A DNA stretch of 64,000 nt from Modicisalibacter sp049808615 (GCF_049808615.1 NZ_JBNCAN010000023.1:14528-78527), one strand, 5' to 3'; counted from the first letter of the stretch, positions 44,045-53,962 are shown. The notes: a model not told the origin generated them from the letters alone. Numbers and translations are program-made.

Positions 44045-45438
44045 AATCCATTCGTCGCTATCTTGCCCGGACCCTGGCGCTGGTGCTGGCGATGACGGCG
44101 CTTTTGACGGTCACGGCGGCCTATCTGATCACCGATCATGAATTGGAGGAGATCCTCGATGCTCAGTTGAGCCTGCAAGGGCGCATCGTCGCCGGACTGA
44201 TTTCTCCCGCCACCACCCGCGACGAGTATCGCCGCATCGCTCAGCGGCTCGCCTTGCCGGATCATGAAGCCCGAACGTACGTGAAGGGCGAGATCGAGCC
44301 CCGTTCTCCGAGAGCCTCCACCGCGCCCCTCTATCATGAGGAAGAGCGTATGCTGTCGATCGGCTTCTGGAATGCCGATGGCTCGCCTCGTCTGCTGGGC
44401 GCCAGGTGGAACGAGAGCGATCCTTTCCCGGGGCCTAAAGCCGAAGGTTATCGTTGGGTCGAGTATGCCGGCGATCGCTGGCGAGTGTTCAGCCTGTTCG
44501 ATAAGGCCAGTGCCACCTGGATCGGCGTGGGGGTGAGAGCTGATTTCCTCGAGGAGATCGTTCAGCGCGTGGCTCTCAACAACCTATGGCCGGTGCTGCT
44601 TCTGCTACCGCTACTGCTGTGGTTGATGGTTCGCATCATTCGCCGGGGACTTTCCCCCATCGCACTTCTGTCCCGTCAGGTCCAGGGGCGAGATGGTCAG
44701 GATCTCACTTCGATCGATCTCGATGTGCCCCAAGAACTCGATGGACTTCAGCAATCGCTGAACGATTTCATCGATCGGCTGGGCAAGACGCTGGAGCGCG
44801 AGCGACGCTTCACTGCGGATGCGGCCCACGAACTGCGCACGCCCCTGGCGGCTCTCAAGATCCATCTTGAAAACGCTCAGGCTGGCGAAGCAGACTCGCT
44901 ACAAAAAGCCACCATTGGAGTGAAACGGCTTCAACGGGTGGTGGAGCAGCTATTGGTGTTGGCAAGACTCGATCGTGCCTCGAGCAACCAGGCCCGATCG
45001 ATCGATATTTATCCTATCGTCGTCGAACTCACCGCCGACCTCTGGCCCCTGGCGCACGCGCGTGGACAGGAGCTCTCGTTAACGGGACTGACACGGTTGA
45101 TGGTGTACGCCGATCCGGTGGAAGTCGGTATTCTGCTGCGCAACCTGTTGGACAACGCGCTGCGCTATACCCCGGAAGGAGGGCATGTCGACGTCGAACT
45201 TTGCAGCCAGCGGGGTACCCCGCAAGTCATTGTACGAGATACTGGCCCGGGGATTCCCGACGAGCTTCTCGGCACGGTCACCGAGCGCTTTCGTCGGGCT
45301 TCGGACCAACGCACTACCGGGAGCGGCCTCGGCTTATCCATTGTCGTGGAGCTGGCGCAACGCCAGCAGGCCCATTTGAAATTGAGTAACCGTGAGCCCC
45401 AAGGATTGGAGGCGAGAATTATTTGGCCGGGTGGCTAG
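44041..45438 (+). CDS. pmrB: PmrB/QseC-like sensor histidine kinase
   Basis: 465 residues from the ATG at 44041 (ATGA overlap). Two TM helices (about 13-35 and 180-200) flank a periplasmic domain of about 145 residues; then HAMP, H-box FTADAAHELRTPLAAL (His about 264), N-box NLLDNALRYTPEGG and G-box DTGPGIP, GSGLGLSIV. The ExxE Fe3+ motif of PmrB is not obvious, so the stimulus is unknown. Confidence 0.87.
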   Translation: MKSIRRYLARTLALVLAMTALLTVTAAYLITDHELEEILDAQLSLQGRIVAGLISPATTRDEYRRIAQRLALPDHEARTYVKGEIEPRSPRASTAPLYHEEERMLSIGFWNADGSPRLLGARWNESDPFPGPKAEGYRWVEYAGDRWRVFSLFDKASATWIGVGVRADFLEEIVQRVALNNLWPVLLLLPLLLWLMVRIIRRGLSPIALLSRQVQGRDGQDLTSIDLDVPQELDGLQQSLNDFIDRLGKTLERERRFTADAAHELRTPLAALKIHLENAQAGEADSLQKATIGVKRLQRVVEQLLVLARLDRASSNQARSIDIYPIVVELTADLWPLAHARGQELSLTGLTRLMVYADPVEVGILLRNLLDNALRYTPEGGHVDVELCSQRGTPQVIVRDTGPGIPDELLGTVTERFRRASDQRTTGSGLGLSIVVELAQRQQAHLKLSNREPQGLEARIIWPGG

Positions 45439-45527
45439 CGTCGGTAACGTAACATCACCGATGGCGATCAGCGGTTCACATCCTTATCAGGTATCATACG
45501 CACTGCAATCATCGGTAGGTTTAATGC

Positions 45528-46106
45528 ATGTCGCTCGTATCGAATTTTTTCATGGCCATAGGCCTATCGGCAGATGCCTTCGCTGTGAGTGTCGCCCGTG
45601 GTGCCTGCAACTGGCGTTCCGATGTGCGTGTAGCGCTGCGCACTGGCCTGGTGTTCGGCAGTGTCGAAGCCGGTATGGTATTGCTGGGCTGGCTACTTGG
45701 CTCGGGGTTCGCCAGCCTGATTACCGAGATCGATCACTGGATCGCGCTGCTGCTGCTAGGAGCAGTCGGTGGTCACATGATCCATGAGGGGCTGAGTGAT
45801 GGTGGCGAGGAAGATGCCTGTGACGCGTCGTCTCAGAGTGGGATAAAGACGCTGCTTGCGGCGCTGGGTACCAGCATCGATGGAGCCGCGATCGGCGTGA
45901 CCCTGGCCTTCATCGATGTCCCTATCTGGCATGCCGTCGCTATCGTGGGTGCAGTATCCTGTTGTATCAGTACTCTGGGGGTATTGATCGGCCCAAGGGT
46001 CGGCTCGTTGCTCGGGCGTCGTGCGGAGGTGCTGGGCGGCCTGGTGCTGATCACCATCGGCGTATCGATCTTCTATTCGCATATGCATGCGGCCGGGGCG
46101 CTCTGA
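45528..46106 (+). CDS. mntP: Manganese efflux pump MntP
   Basis: 192 residues, six TM helices in two halves. Conserved motifs LSADAFAVSVARG (about 13-25) and LGTSIDGAAIGV (about 109-120) carry the metal-binding Asp residues of MntP. It exports Mn2+ across the inner membrane. No yybP-ykoY riboswitch consensus was seen in the 89-bp upstream region. Confidence 0.92.
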   Translation: MSLVSNFFMAIGLSADAFAVSVARGACNWRSDVRVALRTGLVFGSVEAGMVLLGWLLGSGFASLITEIDHWIALLLLGAVGGHMIHEGLSDGGEEDACDASSQSGIKTLLAALGTSIDGAAIGVTLAFIDVPIWHAVAIVGAVSCCISTLGVLIGPRVGSLLGRRAEVLGGLVLITIGVSIFYSHMHAAGAL

Positions 46107-46112
46107 TTGCGC

Positions 46113-47042
46113 TCATCCCAGTCCGCCCAGCGGCAATAGAATCTTCAGGTACCAAGGAATCAGCAACGGAGCTGCCAGGGTGGTCAGCAACACGGCAATG
46201 GCGCCCTTTTCCGGACGTATGTTCAACTCCATGGCGACTACCACCACGTTGGCGGCCATCGGCACCACCCCAAGCAGCAGTAGCGCCATGGCCAGTGTCT
46301 CGGAGATTCCGACACTCGCCCGCAACAGCAAGACCGCAATCAGGCTGATCATCGGCCAGAGTATATAGCGGGCCGCGACGCAGGCGGCGATGAAGCGTAC
46401 ATCCACCTCGCGCAGGGTCACCCGCCCCAGGGTCATGCCGATGATCATCATGCCCAGCACCGTGTAGCTGTACTTGAAGTAATCGAGTCCTTCCATGATG
46501 GCGCCGGGAACGGGTAAGCCGAGACCGCTGACCAGCAAGGCGGCGGCGAAGGCGTAGATCAATGGCAGGCGCAGGATCTTGGCCAGGCTTTCCCGCACCG
46601 AGAAACGGCCCCGGGCACTCAGGTAATAGCCGACGGTGAATTCATAAAGCGTGATGCCCAACAGGCAGAACAGGTAAAGGGTCACGCCTTCCGGGGGTAG
46701 CAGTACCATGGCAATGGGCAGGCCGAAGTAGCCGGTGTTGCCGGTACCCGCCGAGAAGGCCAGCAGCGCGGCTTCTTCTGCCGCAAAAAAAGGCCGTGCG
46801 ATCAAGCTCACCATCAAGCCGATGAGACTCGAGAGTAGAAAAAGCGCCGCGGTCAGCAGCAGATAATCGATACTAGGGCCACCCAGGGTGAGACCGCGAA
46901 AGAAGGTCAGCGGAGCGATGATGTAGATCAATAGCGTGGCGATGGGGCGTGGATCCACCGCAAGACGCCGGGCGGCGAGCCAGCCCAGGCCGACGAAGGC
47001 CAGTAGCATCCATAGCGGTTGGGAAAGGTCGACCTCGAGCAT
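46113..47042 (-). CDS. AEC-family (auxin efflux carrier-like) transporter
   Basis: 309 residues with ten TM helices in two five-helix halves. The broken-helix motif FSAGTGNTGYFGLPIAMVLL (about 95-114) is the AEC crossover signature. These proteins export or import small organic anions such as malate; the substrate cannot be read from sequence. It converges on mntP with a 6-bp gap. Confidence 0.85.
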   Translation of the reverse strand: MLEVDLSQPLWMLLAFVGLGWLAARRLAVDPRPIATLLIYIIAPLTFFRGLTLGGPSIDYLLLTAALFLLSSLIGLMVSLIARPFFAAEEAALLAFSAGTGNTGYFGLPIAMVLLPPEGVTLYLFCLLGITLYEFTVGYYLSARGRFSVRESLAKILRLPLIYAFAAALLVSGLGLPVPGAIMEGLDYFKYSYTVLGMMIIGMTLGRVTLREVDVRFIAACVAARYILWPMISLIAVLLLRASVGISETLAMALLLLGVVPMAANVVVVAMELNIRPEKGAIAVLLTTLAAPLLIPWYLKILLPLGGLG

Positions 47043-47179
47043 CAGCAGCTCCGAATAATCAAAGGGCTTATAGTGCCTGGGATGTGATGCAAACGGGAGG
47101 GTGGGTGGTCACTTGACGCGCACTCCGGGCAGAGGCGTTACACTAGAGAACACACGTTTATCATCACCGGAGTTTATCG

Positions 47180-48163
47180 ATGGCGCAGCACGCCTCATCG
47201 CAGTCCGACTCTCACGATCATGCCCACCACGGACATGGCCATTCCCACGACCACGATCATGCTCCGACGGTGACTGCTGATAGCGAGAAGCGGGTGTTCT
47301 GGGCCATGTTGCTGACGGCGGGCTTCATGATTGCCGAGTTCGTCGGTGGCATCATCTCGGGCTCCCTCGCCCTGCTGGCAGACGCCGGCCATATGTTCAG
47401 CGACAGCGCGTCCCTGGCCATGGCGCTGGTGGCATTTCGTTTAAGCGCGCGTTCACCGGATCGCCAGCGCACCTTCGGTTATCGTCGTTTCCAGGTGTTG
47501 GCGGCCTTCGTCAATGGCCTGACCCTGTTCGCCATCGCATTATGGATTTTCTACTCCGCCATTGATCGTCTCATGTCGCCGGTGGACGTGATGGCAGGGC
47601 CGATGATGACTATCGCGGTCATTGGCTTGTTCGTGAACATCGTCGCTTTTGTGGTCCTCCACCGCGGCGACAGCGACAATATCAACTTGCGTGGCGCGGC
47701 GATGCACGTGCTGGGCGATCTGTTGGGCTCGGTTGCGGCCATTGCTGCCGCCTTGATCATCATGTTCACCGGCTGGAACGCTGCCGACCCGATTCTCTCG
47801 GTGCTCGCCGCCGGACTGATCCTGCGTGCGGCCTGGCAGATACTGCGTCGTTCCGCGCATACGCTGCTCGAAGGCACCCCGGATGGAGTCGAGGTGGCCG
47901 AGATTCGAACGGCCCTGGAATCGATCGATGAGGTCGAGAGCCTGCATGATGTGCACCTCTGGGGTCTGACTCCGCAGGACCCGCTGCTCAGCCTGCACCT
48001 GGTGGTGTGCGACGGAGCCGATCATGCCTACGTACTGAAACAAGCCTACACTGTGCTTCGCGAGCGCTTCGGCATCACCCACGCTACCTTGCAGCTCGAA
48101 GGCGAAGCCTGTTTGACCGGAGGCGACTGTGAGACGACGTTATCTGAGGGGTGGACGCGGTAG
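47180..48163 (+). CDS. CDF-family zinc/cobalt exporter (CzcD/ZitB-like)
   Basis: 327 residues; an N-terminal His-rich leader (HDHAHHGHGHSHDHDHA), six TM helices, HxxxD/DxxxD metal site residues in LLADAGHMFSDSASL and HVLGDLLGSVAAI, and a C-terminal ferredoxin-like cytoplasmic domain (SLHDVHLWGLTPQDP). Distinct from the DmeF-like protein at 28 kb, which has its His stretch inside the TM4-5 loop. Confidence 0.9.
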   Translation: MAQHASSQSDSHDHAHHGHGHSHDHDHAPTVTADSEKRVFWAMLLTAGFMIAEFVGGIISGSLALLADAGHMFSDSASLAMALVAFRLSARSPDRQRTFGYRRFQVLAAFVNGLTLFAIALWIFYSAIDRLMSPVDVMAGPMMTIAVIGLFVNIVAFVVLHRGDSDNINLRGAAMHVLGDLLGSVAAIAAALIIMFTGWNAADPILSVLAAGLILRAAWQILRRSAHTLLEGTPDGVEVAEIRTALESIDEVESLHDVHLWGLTPQDPLLSLHLVVCDGADHAYVLKQAYTVLRERFGITHATLQLEGEACLTGGDCETTLSEGWTR

Positions 48164-48343
48164 CTCTGGCTGGAGCCTATATCCACGTGTCCATGAACGA
48201 TTTCGATGCTGTACCACGAAACTTTCATTGGTTCCTCGTCTTGGCGGTAGGCACAATGAAGACCTTGATAGGCCAAGATCCGTTTGTAGCCGAGTACGCC
48301 TTGGCAAGTGATAACTGAAAAAATATTCATGAGGTTGGCATCG

Positions 48344-49183
48344 ATGAGCACGCAAGAGCACCCACTGGGCATCAGTTTCGAATTCTTTCCACCGACTACC
48401 GATGTCGGTCGTGAGAAGCTGATGCAAACCCGGAATGCTCTGGCCGAGCGTAAGCCGCACTTTTTCTCGGTGACCTATGGCGCAGGCGGTTCGACGCAAG
48501 CGCGTACTGTCAATACCGTCAAGCAGGTCAGCGAGTGTGGTATCACCACCGCGCCCCACATCTCCTGCGTGGGCAGCGACAAGGGTGAATTGCGGGAGTT
48601 GCTGGTTAATTATCGCGAATCGGGCATCGACAGCCTGGTGGCCTTACGTGGTGATCTGCCGTCCGGCATGGGGAGCATTGGCGAGCTGCGCTATGCCAAT
48701 GAGCTGGTCGAGTTCATCCGAGAGGAGACCGGGAATCACTTCGAGATCGCCGTGGCCGCCTATCCAGAGTCGCATCCCCAGGCGCCGAGCTTCGATAAGG
48801 ATCTGGAAAACTTCGTGCGCAAGATGCGTGCCGGTGCCAACATGGCCATCACCCAGTACTTCTTCAACGCCGATGCCTATTTCCACTTCGTGGATCGAGT
48901 ACGTGCCTTGGGCATCGAGGCCCCTATCTTGCCGGGTATCATGCCGATCACCAATTACACCAAGCTGGCGCGTTTTTCCGATGCCTGCGGCGCCGATATC
49001 CCGCGCTGGATACGCAAGCAGCTCGAGGCTTACGGTGATGATAAAGAGAGCATCGAAGCCTTCGGTGAAGAGGTGGTGTCGCGACTTTGCCAGCGTCTGT
49101 TAGAAGGCGGTGCCCCCGGGTTGCACTTCTATACGCTGAACCAGGCGGCTCCCAGTCTCCGGATCGTCGACAATATCGCGTGA
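48344..49183 (+). CDS. metF: Methylenetetrahydrofolate reductase
   Basis: 279 residues from the ATG at 48344, which has GAGG about 10 bp upstream; the in-frame ATG at 48308 has no ribosome site. Opens with SFEFFPP, as in MetF, then FFSVTYGAGGST, LVALRGDLPSG, and an FAD-binding TIM barrel to the C-terminus. It reduces 5,10-methylene-THF to 5-methyl-THF for methionine synthesis. Confidence 0.95.
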   Translation: MSTQEHPLGISFEFFPPTTDVGREKLMQTRNALAERKPHFFSVTYGAGGSTQARTVNTVKQVSECGITTAPHISCVGSDKGELRELLVNYRESGIDSLVALRGDLPSGMGSIGELRYANELVEFIREETGNHFEIAVAAYPESHPQAPSFDKDLENFVRKMRAGANMAITQYFFNADAYFHFVDRVRALGIEAPILPGIMPITNYTKLARFSDACGADIPRWIRKQLEAYGDDKESIEAFGEEVVSRLCQRLLEGGAPGLHFYTLNQAAPSLRIVDNIA

Positions 49184-49259
49184 AGTGTGCCGGGTTGGCA
49201 GAATGCCGGGTCTTGGCTAGCCTGTAGACGGATGTCGTACTCAAGGACAGGAGAAAGGC

Positions 49260-49781
49260 ATGTTACGTTCAAAGCTATTGTTGGGTATGAGCACGCTGCT
49301 ATTGGCAGGCACCGTGCAGGCTGAACAGAGTATCGAGATGCACCAGGTCGATGCCGAAGGCGTTGGCGATAGCATCGGGACCGTCACGCTCGAAGACAGC
49401 GACTATGGGCTTCTGCTTACCCCCGACCTGAGTGATCTCGAGGGGGGCATGCATGGCTTCCATGTTCACCAGAACGCCAGCTGTGAGCCCGCCGAGAAGG
49501 GCGGTGAACAGGTCGCGGCGGCCGCCGCCGGCGGTCATTTCGATCCCGAGGGGACCGGCACCCACCAAGGGCCCTATGGTAACGGTCATCTGGGCGATCT
49601 GCCGGTGCTCATGGTCGGCGAAGAAGGCAACGCCATCACCCCGGTTCTGGCACCCCGGCTCGAGATGGCGGACCTCAAGGGTCATGCTGTGATCATTCAT
49701 GAAGGTGGCGACACCTATTCCGACCAGCCTGAATTGGGAGGCGGCGGCGCTCGGGTCGCCTGCGGAGTCGTCGAGAAGTAG
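49260..49781 (+). CDS. sodC: Periplasmic Cu,Zn superoxide dismutase
   Basis: 173 residues, signal peptide about 1-21. Cu ligands in HGFHVHQNASC, bridging and Zn ligands in GGHFDPEGTGTHQGPYGN and HLGDLP, and the late His in VIIHEGGDTYSD. A disulfide Cys pair is formed by NASCEP and VACGV. It dismutates superoxide in the periplasm. A second paralogue lies about 4 kb downstream. Confidence 0.93.
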   Translation: MLRSKLLLGMSTLLLAGTVQAEQSIEMHQVDAEGVGDSIGTVTLEDSDYGLLLTPDLSDLEGGMHGFHVHQNASCEPAEKGGEQVAAAAAGGHFDPEGTGTHQGPYGNGHLGDLPVLMVGEEGNAITPVLAPRLEMADLKGHAVIIHEGGDTYSDQPELGGGGARVACGVVEK

Positions 49782-49820
49782 TCCCTCGCATTGAAAAATC
49801 ATGACAATCACGAAGCTGAT

Positions 49821-49848
49821 AGCCCCCGTCAGAATTCTGACGGGGGCT
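49821..49848. terminator. Bidirectional terminator after sodC
   Basis: A perfect 28-base palindrome (AGCCCCCGTCAGAA / TTCTGACGGGGGCT) between the convergent sodC and TRAP permease genes. Confidence 0.8.
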
Positions 49849-49876
49849 ATTGGTTATAGTGATATTTAGCGTTGCT

Positions 49877-52078
49877 TCATGAGTTGGCTGGTGAGGGTTT
49901 ACCTCCCGGCGATGATCCGCGTTGCATCAGGAAAACGATAATGCCAATCGCCAGGCCCGCCAGATCACTGTAAATCCCGCCGTAGATCATGCATACCGCG
50001 CCGATCAGCAGGAGTAAGCGCACCAGCGCCTTGATCGGCCCGAAGAACCAGCCTTGTACCGAGGCTGCCAGCAACACGATGCCGAGCGTCGCGGTGAGTC
50101 CGACCCGCAGGATCTGCAGCCAGGAGCCCTCCATCAGCATCGCCGGGCTGTAGAAGAACATGAACGGCACGATGAAGGCGGCCAGGCCGATCTTGAACGA
50201 GGTCACCGAGGTCTGCATGGCGTTGGCTCCGGAGATGCCTGCCGCAGCGTAGGAGGCCAGGGCCACCGGCGGCGTGATGGCCGAGACCACGGCAAAATAG
50301 AACACGAAGAAGTGCGCCACCAGGGGCTGGATGCCGATGTCGATCAGCCCGGGGGCCACCACCGAGGCCGCCACTGCATAGGCTGCGGTGGTCGGCATGC
50401 CCATGCCCAGCAGGATGCTGATGCACATGGCGAACAGCAGCGCCAGCAACTGGCTGAAGCCGGCGAGGCCGAGCAGCAGCGACGAGAAGCGCGATCCGAC
50501 GCCGGTCAGCGAGATCACCCCTACGATGATGCCGGCGCAAGCGCACACTGCGATGATCTGAATAGCCATGGTGCCGGCCATTTCCAACGCCTTGAGCACG
50601 GAGCGCACGCCCATCTTGTGGGGCGAGAGCCAGCTCACCACCGCCGCCGAGGCGGTCGCCAGAGTACCGGCACGAATTACCGAATACCCCATGAACAGGG
50701 CGGCGATCAGGATCACGATGGGTGCGAACAAGTAGACCTGCTTGAGCAGTCGGGAGAAGCGCGGAATCTCGTCGCTGCGCATGCCCCGCATGCCCTTGTA
50801 GGCCGCCTCGAAGTCGACCATGAAGTACACCGAGGCGAAGTAGAGTACCGCGGGTATCAGTGCCGCCACGGCAATCTCGGTGTAGGGAATGCCGGTAATT
50901 TCCGCCATGATGAAGGCCCCGGCTCCCATGATCGGCGGCATGATCTGACCGCCGGTGGAGGCCGCCGCCTCGATGGCGCCGGCGCTACGGCTGGGATAGC
51001 CGACTTTCTTCATCAGCGGAATGGTCAATGAACCGGTGGAGACCACGTTGCCGGCGCTGGTGCCGTTGATCATGCCCATCAGCCCCGAGGCGAAGATCGC
51101 CACCTTGGCCGGACCGCCCCGGGATCGCCCGGCGGCGGCGAAAGCGAAATTGACGAAGTAGTCGCCGACCTTGGAGGCCTGCAGGAAGGCGGCGAAGATG
51201 ATGAACAAGATGATGTAGGTGGATGATACCGCTGTGGTAGGGCCTAGGATGCCCGCATCGGTATAGACCTGGCTGAAGAAGCGTCCTACGGATAGCCCTG
51301 GATACCCCAAAAAGCCTGGCAAGTAGGGGCCGGCGAAGACATAGGTAAGGAAAATCGCCGAGATGATCACCAGTGCCAGTCCCGCTACTCGGCGGGTCAG
51401 CTCGAGGATTAGCAGCGAGCCGGCAATCGCTGCGTAGGAAATGCCTATGGGGGCAAAGGAGGTGCCGGTAGACATGCGTAGCGGCGTGTTGTAGATCATC
51501 AGCAAGTAGCCGGCGCTGGCCAGGGCGCAGACCATCAGCACGCCGTCAGCAGGGCTCAAGCGCTGGCGCTCCTGGCGATAGCCCCAGGAAAGCAATATGG
51601 CGGCTGCGCTGGCGGTGATGAGCGGATATCCAAAGTGCCAAGCTTCGATGGCAGGTTCGATGCGCATGGCTTCGCCGCTGAGGGTTCGATACATCAGCCC
51701 GACCTGTACCAAGGCATAGAGCGCCGGGGCCAGTAGCACCAGGCTCAGATGGGTCGCCCAGCGTCCGGTGGGATGAGTGTCGTCGTCCGCGAAGCGGGCG
51801 CCGCTGTAGAGGCCATAGCCGAGGATCAAGGCGCCGCAGATGTGAATGATGCGAAACGACCAGGTCTCGAGGGGGTAGACGTTCAGCGAGACAAGATGAA
51901 AGGTCGAATAGACCACGGCAAGGGTAGCGAATAGCCACCATCGCCAGCCGTCTAGCAGGCGTCGATTGGACTCGACGATGTCGTCGTCGACGCCTTGAGC
52001 GACGGTTTCCGCTTCAGTGGGAAGATCTGCTTCGTGGGAAGCGTCACTTGCAGAACGATCGTCCGAGGGTAAACTCAT
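49877..52078 (-). CDS. TRAP transporter fused large/small permease (TAXI type)
   Basis: 733 residues with about 18 TM helices. The N-terminal section resembles DctQ and the rest DctM, as in fused TAXI-TRAP permeases. Motif GMINGTSAGNVVSTGSLTIP and GMGMPTTAAYAVAA are DctM signatures. It works with the TAXI binding protein at 52168, whose gene is upstream on the same strand. Confidence 0.93.
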   Translation of the reverse strand: MSLPSDDRSASDASHEADLPTEAETVAQGVDDDIVESNRRLLDGWRWWLFATLAVVYSTFHLVSLNVYPLETWSFRIIHICGALILGYGLYSGARFADDDTHPTGRWATHLSLVLLAPALYALVQVGLMYRTLSGEAMRIEPAIEAWHFGYPLITASAAAILLSWGYRQERQRLSPADGVLMVCALASAGYLLMIYNTPLRMSTGTSFAPIGISYAAIAGSLLILELTRRVAGLALVIISAIFLTYVFAGPYLPGFLGYPGLSVGRFFSQVYTDAGILGPTTAVSSTYIILFIIFAAFLQASKVGDYFVNFAFAAAGRSRGGPAKVAIFASGLMGMINGTSAGNVVSTGSLTIPLMKKVGYPSRSAGAIEAAASTGGQIMPPIMGAGAFIMAEITGIPYTEIAVAALIPAVLYFASVYFMVDFEAAYKGMRGMRSDEIPRFSRLLKQVYLFAPIVILIAALFMGYSVIRAGTLATASAAVVSWLSPHKMGVRSVLKALEMAGTMAIQIIAVCACAGIIVGVISLTGVGSRFSSLLLGLAGFSQLLALLFAMCISILLGMGMPTTAAYAVAASVVAPGLIDIGIQPLVAHFFVFYFAVVSAITPPVALASYAAAGISGANAMQTSVTSFKIGLAAFIVPFMFFYSPAMLMEGSWLQILRVGLTATLGIVLLAASVQGWFFGPIKALVRLLLLIGAVCMIYGGIYSDLAGLAIGIIVFLMQRGSSPGGKPSPANS

Positions 52079-52167
52079 GCGGGATCACCGTTGAGTAGTC
52101 ATGACAAGGCAAGATCGAGAGCGGCGCCAGTAAGCACCACTCCCGTACCGATCGAAGGCGTCTTGCC

Positions 52168-53193
52168 TTATTGATGGATCATGTCCTCGGGGATTTCGTA
52201 GCCATTTTCCTTGTACCAGCGCACTGCACCGGGATGGAAGGGAATGACCTCGTTGTACTTGAGGTTCTCCGGCACCGTGGTTTCCGCACTGCGATGGATC
52301 GAACGCATCTTGTCGTTGTTTTCCATGGTGATGCGAGTGGCTTCGTAGACGAAGTCATCCGGCAGGTCGCAGCCGGCGATGGCGAAGTTCCACATCGACA
52401 CCACGCGGGACTCCTCTTCGAGGGTCGAGTAGGTGCTGGCGGGGATGGTGAACGCCGAGACCGGGAATGCCTCAATGGCCTTGGCCTGCTCCTGTTCGGT
52501 GAACTCGATGATGTTCACGTCGGTCTGCACCTCGAGCTGGCTGACGGCGGGAATTGGAATGCCCGCGGCGAAGGCGATGACATCGATCAGACCATCCTGG
52601 AGCTGCCCGGCAAGATCGTTCCAGCCACCGTTGCGCCGCTCGAAATCGACACCCAGCTCTTCGAGGATGGCCGGGAAATAGGTGTCCGAGGTTGACCCTG
52701 CAGGACCGAAGCCGATGGTGGCGCCGTCGGGGATCTCGGAAATCGAGGTGATACCGGAGTCCGACAGGGCGGTGATCGAAAAGGGCGTCTCGTACATCGG
52801 GAACATGGCGCAGACGTTGTCCATGACGACCCCGGGGGCCAGAGGGCTCTTGCCCGACAGGGCGTCGCTGGCCGGGCCCATGGTGGTCAGGCCGAAGGCG
52901 ACCTCGCCGTTGTGCACCAGCGCCAGGTTCTGGGTCGGCCCGCCGGTCACCTCGCCACCGCCGGAAAGACCCAATTGGTCGGCGATCAGGTTGGCCCAGC
53001 CGGAGCCATAGACGAAATAAGTCCCCCCTTGGCTTGCGGTACCGACGGTGAAGCTTTGCGGCCATCCCTCACGATCATCTTGCGCCTGGGCACTACCGGT
53101 GGCGACTAGACCCGCCGCCAGAGTTCCCGCGATCAATGTCGTATTGAGGCGATGGATGAAGTTGGTGCGCTTGGCCTGCTGTTGAGTGGACAT
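52168..53193 (-). CDS. TAXI-family TRAP solute-binding protein
   Basis: 341 residues with a signal peptide (about 1-37, ending GSAQAQ). TAXI features include FTVGTASQGGTYFVYG at about 48, LALVHNGEVAFGL, and FGPAGSTSDTYFP. It delivers an organic anion (commonly glutamate or dicarboxylates) to the fused permease 89 bp downstream. Confidence 0.93.
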   Translation of the reverse strand: MSTQQQAKRTNFIHRLNTTLIAGTLAAGLVATGSAQAQDDREGWPQSFTVGTASQGGTYFVYGSGWANLIADQLGLSGGGEVTGGPTQNLALVHNGEVAFGLTTMGPASDALSGKSPLAPGVVMDNVCAMFPMYETPFSITALSDSGITSISEIPDGATIGFGPAGSTSDTYFPAILEELGVDFERRNGGWNDLAGQLQDGLIDVIAFAAGIPIPAVSQLEVQTDVNIIEFTEQEQAKAIEAFPVSAFTIPASTYSTLEEESRVVSMWNFAIAGCDLPDDFVYEATRITMENNDKMRSIHRSAETTVPENLKYNEVIPFHPGAVRWYKENGYEIPEDMIHQ

Positions 53194-53431
53194 GGATCAC
53201 TCCCTGCTTGTTGTTCTGAATCGTGGTTGACCTGTCATTTAAATCACTAGTCGTAGTGGCCTGTAAACTGCACAAACGTTGAATCCGGTCGTGTCAGTTA
53301 ATGTCATTACAAGAGTATTGGTTGATGCTTCTAAGCTCTTTCTCCATGACGGCGGTCTACAATGAGTTGTAAGCCGCCAAGATGATTGGCTAGTCTTGGG
53401 GAGCACGCTCAACCCAAGGATAGGAGTGGAT

Positions 53432-53962
53432 ATGATCTCTTCGCGCAATCTGATGATCGCTATTAGCGCCTCGTTCGCGTTGGTTGCCACTGCACACGCC
53501 GCCCAGGAAATCGAGATGCATGAAGTCAACGACCAGGGCGTCGGTGATAGCATCGGAACGGTCAAGATAGAGGATACTCAGTACGGTTTGCTGATCACGC
53601 CGGATCTGGCGGGGCTGGAGCCCGGTGCGCATGGGTTCCATGTGCACGAGAACGCGAACTGCGAGCCTCTGGAGATGAACGGTCAGGCAACCGCAGCCGC
53701 TGCTGCTGGCGGTCATTACGCTCCTGAACAAGCTGGCACTCATCAGGGGCCTTACGGCCAAGGCCATCTCGGCGACCTGCCGATTCTGATGGTCGATGAG
53801 GAGGGGGGTGCGACCACGCCGGTACTGGCACCGCGTCTGAAGGTATCGGATCTGAAGGATCGTGCCCTGATCGTTCACGAGGGTGGCGATACCTATTTCG
53901 ATCATCCCAAGCTGGGCGGCGGCGGTTCACGCATCGCCTGCGGCACAGTCGACAAGCAGTAG
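53432..53962 (+). CDS. sodC: Second periplasmic Cu,Zn superoxide dismutase
   Basis: 176 residues from the ATG at 53432 (AAGGATAGGAG upstream); an in-frame ATG at 53396 adds 12 residues with no signal benefit. Ligand motifs HGFHVHENANC, GGHYAPEQAGTHQGPYGQGH and VHEGGDTYFD are intact. It is a clear paralogue of the gene at 49260 (shared blocks VGDSIGTV and VLAPRL). Confidence 0.93.
   Translation: MISSRNLMIAISASFALVATAHAAQEIEMHEVNDQGVGDSIGTVKIEDTQYGLLITPDLAGLEPGAHGFHVHENANCEPLEMNGQATAAAAAGGHYAPEQAGTHQGPYGQGHLGDLPILMVDEEGGATTPVLAPRLKVSDLKDRALIVHEGGDTYFDHPKLGGGGSRIACGTVDKQ

Noticed and set aside
39331..45438. Classical arn (L-Ara4N) operon
   Set aside because: No ArnA, ArnB or ArnD homologue is present; the sugar-nucleotide enzyme is a 4-epimerase of the UDP-GlcA type.
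45439..45527. yybP-ykoY manganese riboswitch before mntP
   Set aside because: Only 89 bp are available and the conserved riboswitch core was not found.
48316..48329. MetR box before metF
   Set aside because: TGAA-N6-TTCA is one base longer than the usual TGAA-N5-TTCA and lies only 15 bp before the start codon, overlapping the ribosome-site region.
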